This document shows positions 5,925 to 7,945 of a DNA stretch of 7,945 nucleotides, piece after piece. The DNA comes from Polaribacter sp. (GTDB lineage Bacteria > Bacteroidota > Bacteroidia > Flavobacteriales > Flavobacteriaceae): positions 1 through 7,945 of the forward strand of contig DPRC01000056.1 of NCBI GenBank assembly GCA_003537695.1. Direction: 5' to 3'. The position numbers and the translations under genes were made by a program. The notes under the pieces are model-generated. The model had not been told where the DNA came from. It saw only the letters and a list, made by a program, of their open reading frames with translations, and ran no database searches. Numbering within the stretch: position 1 is the stretch's first letter; every line of letters begins with the position of its first letter.

Positions 5925-7547
5925 ATGAAGTACCTTAAAGGCATTATTTTTTTCTGTATCCTAACGTTTACCGTTTCTTGTGGTCAACAGAAAAAATACG
6001 TTCAGTACCAACTGAAAGAAGGGGAGACCATGCGCACGATCGCCAAAAGAATGGAGATGAAAACAAAGGATTTGCTGCGTTTAAATCCAGATGTTGGCAG
6101 AAAACCAGAAGTGGATACCTTCATCATCATTCCCAATAAAAAGGAAAAAAATAGAGGTGTACGCGTTGCGGTGGATACAAAAACCGAAGTGGCAATTACT
6201 GAAGAGGAAGTTGCAGATACGCTGGTAATTTCTGAAAGTGAAAAGCAACGGAATCTTTTGATAGAAAGCCTGGAAATGGAGTTTAAAATCCATGAAGTTG
6301 TAAAGGGAGAAACAGTGTACAGTCTGTCAAGATTCTATGAGGTTACGGAAGCAGAATTAAGCGCGTTAAATCCGGAATTATTGGAAGGCTTAAAGTTGGG
6401 TCAGTTCCTAAAAATAAAACCAATAGCAGCTGTTTTTGATGACGAAGCGTTGGTTTATAAAGACAGTATTAAAGCGGGTGTTGTTATAAAAGCAGCAATT
6501 ATGCTTCCCTTTAGAGCACAGGAATTAGACACGCTTTCTGGCGCGGCTATTTTTGATACGAGCAGGTTGGCCAATATTGTGACCGATTTTTATTTGGGAG
6601 CAGAGATCGCAATAGATTCGCTAAGAAGTCAGGGTGTTGCAATTGAATTAACTGTTTTTGATACGGAAAGAAATGGGACTAAGATTGCAGAAATTCTCGC
6701 AGAAAATGATTTAAATGCGCAGGATGTGATTATCGGTCCTTTATATTCAGAGGAGATTCAAATAGTATCTGCCGCCACAGCGGTACCTATTATTGTCCCC
6801 GTATATTCGAAGAAACAAGCAACGTTTAAAACGGGAGAAGTCATAAAAACAGCGCCTAGTAAAAAATTATTTAGAGCGGAATTACTGCGCTATATTGAAG
6901 CGAATTTTGTGGATGGAAATATCATCATCGTGGGAGATAGTTTGCCAGCTTCGCTAGAAAATTCGTTAAAAATACAACAAGTATTAGCGCTGCAAGATTC
7001 AATAGCGACAGTGCATCTCATTACTCCTGAAGAGGGCTATATTAAGAAAGAGAAATTTATTGAAGTGGCCTTGCCAAATACTAAAAATATTGTGGTGATG
7101 ACCACCAATGACGATGTAATCGTGGCGAGTGCTATCAATAGCTTGATTAGTTTGCCAGAAGAGACCACTGCAACTGTTTTTACATTTGATAAGACCAGTG
7201 CTTTTAATAAGGTAGACAATGCAAAGCTTGCCCAGTTAGGCTTTACTTTTGTAACCGAGGAATATGGCAAAGTAGATGGATTTAAGGCAATGGCTTTTAA
7301 TGCAAAATATTTGGCAAAAAACGGTGCATTGCCCTCTTTGTATGCAACCAGAGGTTTTGACGTTACTTATGACATATTAGTTCGTTTAGCCTCTGAGGAA
7401 AGCTTAAAAGACACTTTTAAGGAAGGGTATTCATACCGCGTAGAAAGTAAGTTTGACTATAGGAATGAAGCTGCAGACAATGCGCAGAATGCAGGGTTGT
7501 TTATTGTGAAATACAATGCAGACCTTACGCTCACAAGAATAAAATAA
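5925..7547 (+). CDS. Lipoprotein with two LysM domains and a type 1 periplasmic-binding-protein-like domain
   Basis: This is a 540-residue envelope lipoprotein. Residues 1-18 form a signal peptide (MKYLKG, hydrophobic core) ending in a TVS-Cys19 lipobox; Thr at -3 is not ideal but is tolerable. Gln and Lys rather than acidic residues follow Cys19-Gly20, so the acidic surface-export signal of Bacteroidota lipoproteins is not evident and a periplasmic position is more likely. Two LysM modules lie at about 25-70 (YQLKEGETMRTIAKR ... LLRLNPDV ... IIIP) and 121-166 (HEVVKGETVYSLSRFY ... LSALNPEL ... LKIKP), joined by an acidic linker. Residues from about 188 to the end resemble the ABC-transporter substrate-binding type 1 fold (AAIMLPF, FYLGAEIAIDSL, VIIGPLYSEE). 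LysM binds peptidoglycan; what the PBP-like domain binds is unknown, and no permease is encoded nearby. ATG 5925 is preferred over 5910, which would add five residues before the signal peptide and overlap guaA. Confidence 0.85.
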   Translation: MKYLKGIIFFCILTFTVSCGQQKKYVQYQLKEGETMRTIAKRMEMKTKDLLRLNPDVGRKPEVDTFIIIPNKKEKNRGVRVAVDTKTEVAITEEEVADTLVISESEKQRNLLIESLEMEFKIHEVVKGETVYSLSRFYEVTEAELSALNPELLEGLKLGQFLKIKPIAAVFDDEALVYKDSIKAGVVIKAAIMLPFRAQELDTLSGAAIFDTSRLANIVTDFYLGAEIAIDSLRSQGVAIELTVFDTERNGTKIAEILAENDLNAQDVIIGPLYSEEIQIVSAATAVPIIVPVYSKKQATFKTGEVIKTAPSKKLFRAELLRYIEANFVDGNIIIVGDSLPASLENSLKIQQVLALQDSIATVHLITPEEGYIKKEKFIEVALPNTKNIVVMTTNDDVIVASAINSLISLPEETTATVFTFDKTSAFNKVDNAKLAQLGFTFVTEEYGKVDGFKAMAFNAKYLAKNGALPSLYATRGFDVTYDILVRLASEESLKDTFKEGYSYRVESKFDYRNEAADNAQNAGLFIVKYNADLTLTRIK

Positions 7548-7566
7548 TACGGCACTTTTAGAGATA

Positions 7567-7603
7567 AAAAAAACCGATGAAATTAATTTTCATCGGTTTT
7601 TTT
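7567..7603. terminator. Bidirectional intrinsic terminator between convergent genes
   Basis: CCGATGAAA (7574-7582) pairs perfectly with TTTCATCGG (7588-7596) around a five-base loop. Flanking runs of A (7566-7573) and T (7597-7603) extend the stem and supply a U-tract on either strand. It sits 19 bases after the LysM/PBP stop and 18 bases after the end of the minus-strand gene, so it can end both transcripts. Confidence 0.93.
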
Positions 7604-7621
7604 ATGAGCTTATAAGCAGCT

Positions 7622-7945
7622 TTAAATCTTTTTCAGCTGCTGCTTCATCATTTGCATTTGTTCTTTTAACATGCCGTTTTTGTCTAACTTTTTAGCTTCT
7701 GCCATTAAATTGGTCGCCTCGCGCTTGCGTCTCTTAGTCATTGAAATTCCCGCCAACTGTAATTTTACCATGGCCATATCATGGTCCATAGATAAACCTA
7801 GTTTTACAGCTTTGCGCAAATACTTCTCCGCTTGTGTGATGTTTGTCTGACTCAACATAATACCATGCAAATAATTGTAATACCCTTGTTGTTTTACGGT
7901 TAAAGCCGTTTCTGGGTTTTTGATATAGTCCAACCATTTTTTAGT
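7622..7945 (-). CDS. TPR-like repeat protein, C-terminal part (5' truncated by window edge)
   Basis: On the minus strand the frame is open from the right edge to a stop at 7622-7624, giving 107 visible residues with no start codon of note; the real start lies beyond the window. The visible part reads as helical repeats of TPR type: GYYNYLHGIMLSQTNITQAE followed by KYLRKAVKLGL is a good TPR-like helix pair, and a second (MVKLQLAGISMTKRRKREA, then NLMAEAKKLDKN) follows. The protein ends in a Met/Gln/Lys-rich helix (LKEQMQMMKQQLKKI). TPR modules mediate protein contacts, so no enzymatic role can be given. Any N-terminal membrane segment or other domain is out of view. It converges with the LysM/PBP gene and shares the hairpin terminator with it. 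The coding call is firm because of repeat character and terminator placement; the functional call is weak. Confidence 0.72.
   Translation of the reverse strand, partial: TKKWLDYIKNPETALTVKQQGYYNYLHGIMLSQTNITQAEKYLRKAVKLGLSMDHDMAMVKLQLAGISMTKRRKREATNLMAEAKKLDKNGMLKEQMQMMKQQLKKI

Overview
The window looks like ordinary chromosomal core DNA of a Bacteroidota species, most likely of the family Flavobacteriaceae. The evidence is the AT-rich composition, the porU-porV pair of the type IX secretion system (found only in Bacteroidota), mostly absent Shine-Dalgarno sequences with A-rich stretches before start codons, and matches to the Bacteroidota -7 promoter element TAnnTTTG. No mobile element, phage gene, CRISPR array, rRNA or tRNA was seen.

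Layout: (1) The left edge cuts into porU, the T9SS sortase; only its C-terminal part is present (1-1061). porV, the outer-membrane T9SS shuttle protein, follows at 1107-2222 and the unit closes with a good intrinsic terminator (2260-2285). (2) A short region (2286-2381) contains a possible 27-codon leader ORF and a small hairpin directly before cdd (cytidine deaminase, 2382-2864), which has an unusually good Shine-Dalgarno for this phylum. (3) A 329-base non-coding stretch (2865-3193) contains a repeated CATTATTTGA/GGTACG module and a plausible Bacteroidota-type promoter ahead of a KASIII/FabH-family ketoacyl synthase (3194-4258). (4) A 125-base gap with a TAnnTTTG-like element almost touching the start codon precedes guaA (GMP synthase, 4384-5919). 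Five bases later begins a lipoprotein with two LysM domains and a type 1 periplasmic-binding-protein fold (5925-7547). (5) A symmetrical hairpin flanked by A and T tracts (7567-7603) serves as a bidirectional terminator for this gene and for a convergent, right-edge-truncated TPR-like protein gene on the minus strand (7622-7945).

Functionally the genes are mixed: protein secretion and cell-surface attachment (porU, porV), nucleotide metabolism (cdd in pyrimidine salvage, guaA in purine synthesis), fatty-acyl chemistry (KASIII) and a probable envelope/peptidoglycan-associated lipoprotein. The only pairings that sequence supports as joint units are porU-porV and guaA-LysM/PBP. No clearly new multi-gene system is evident. 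The points most worth a second look are the cdd leader ORF, the KASIII paralogue with altered CoA-anchor residues, the possibly leaderless guaA transcript, and the LysM-PBP lipoprotein.
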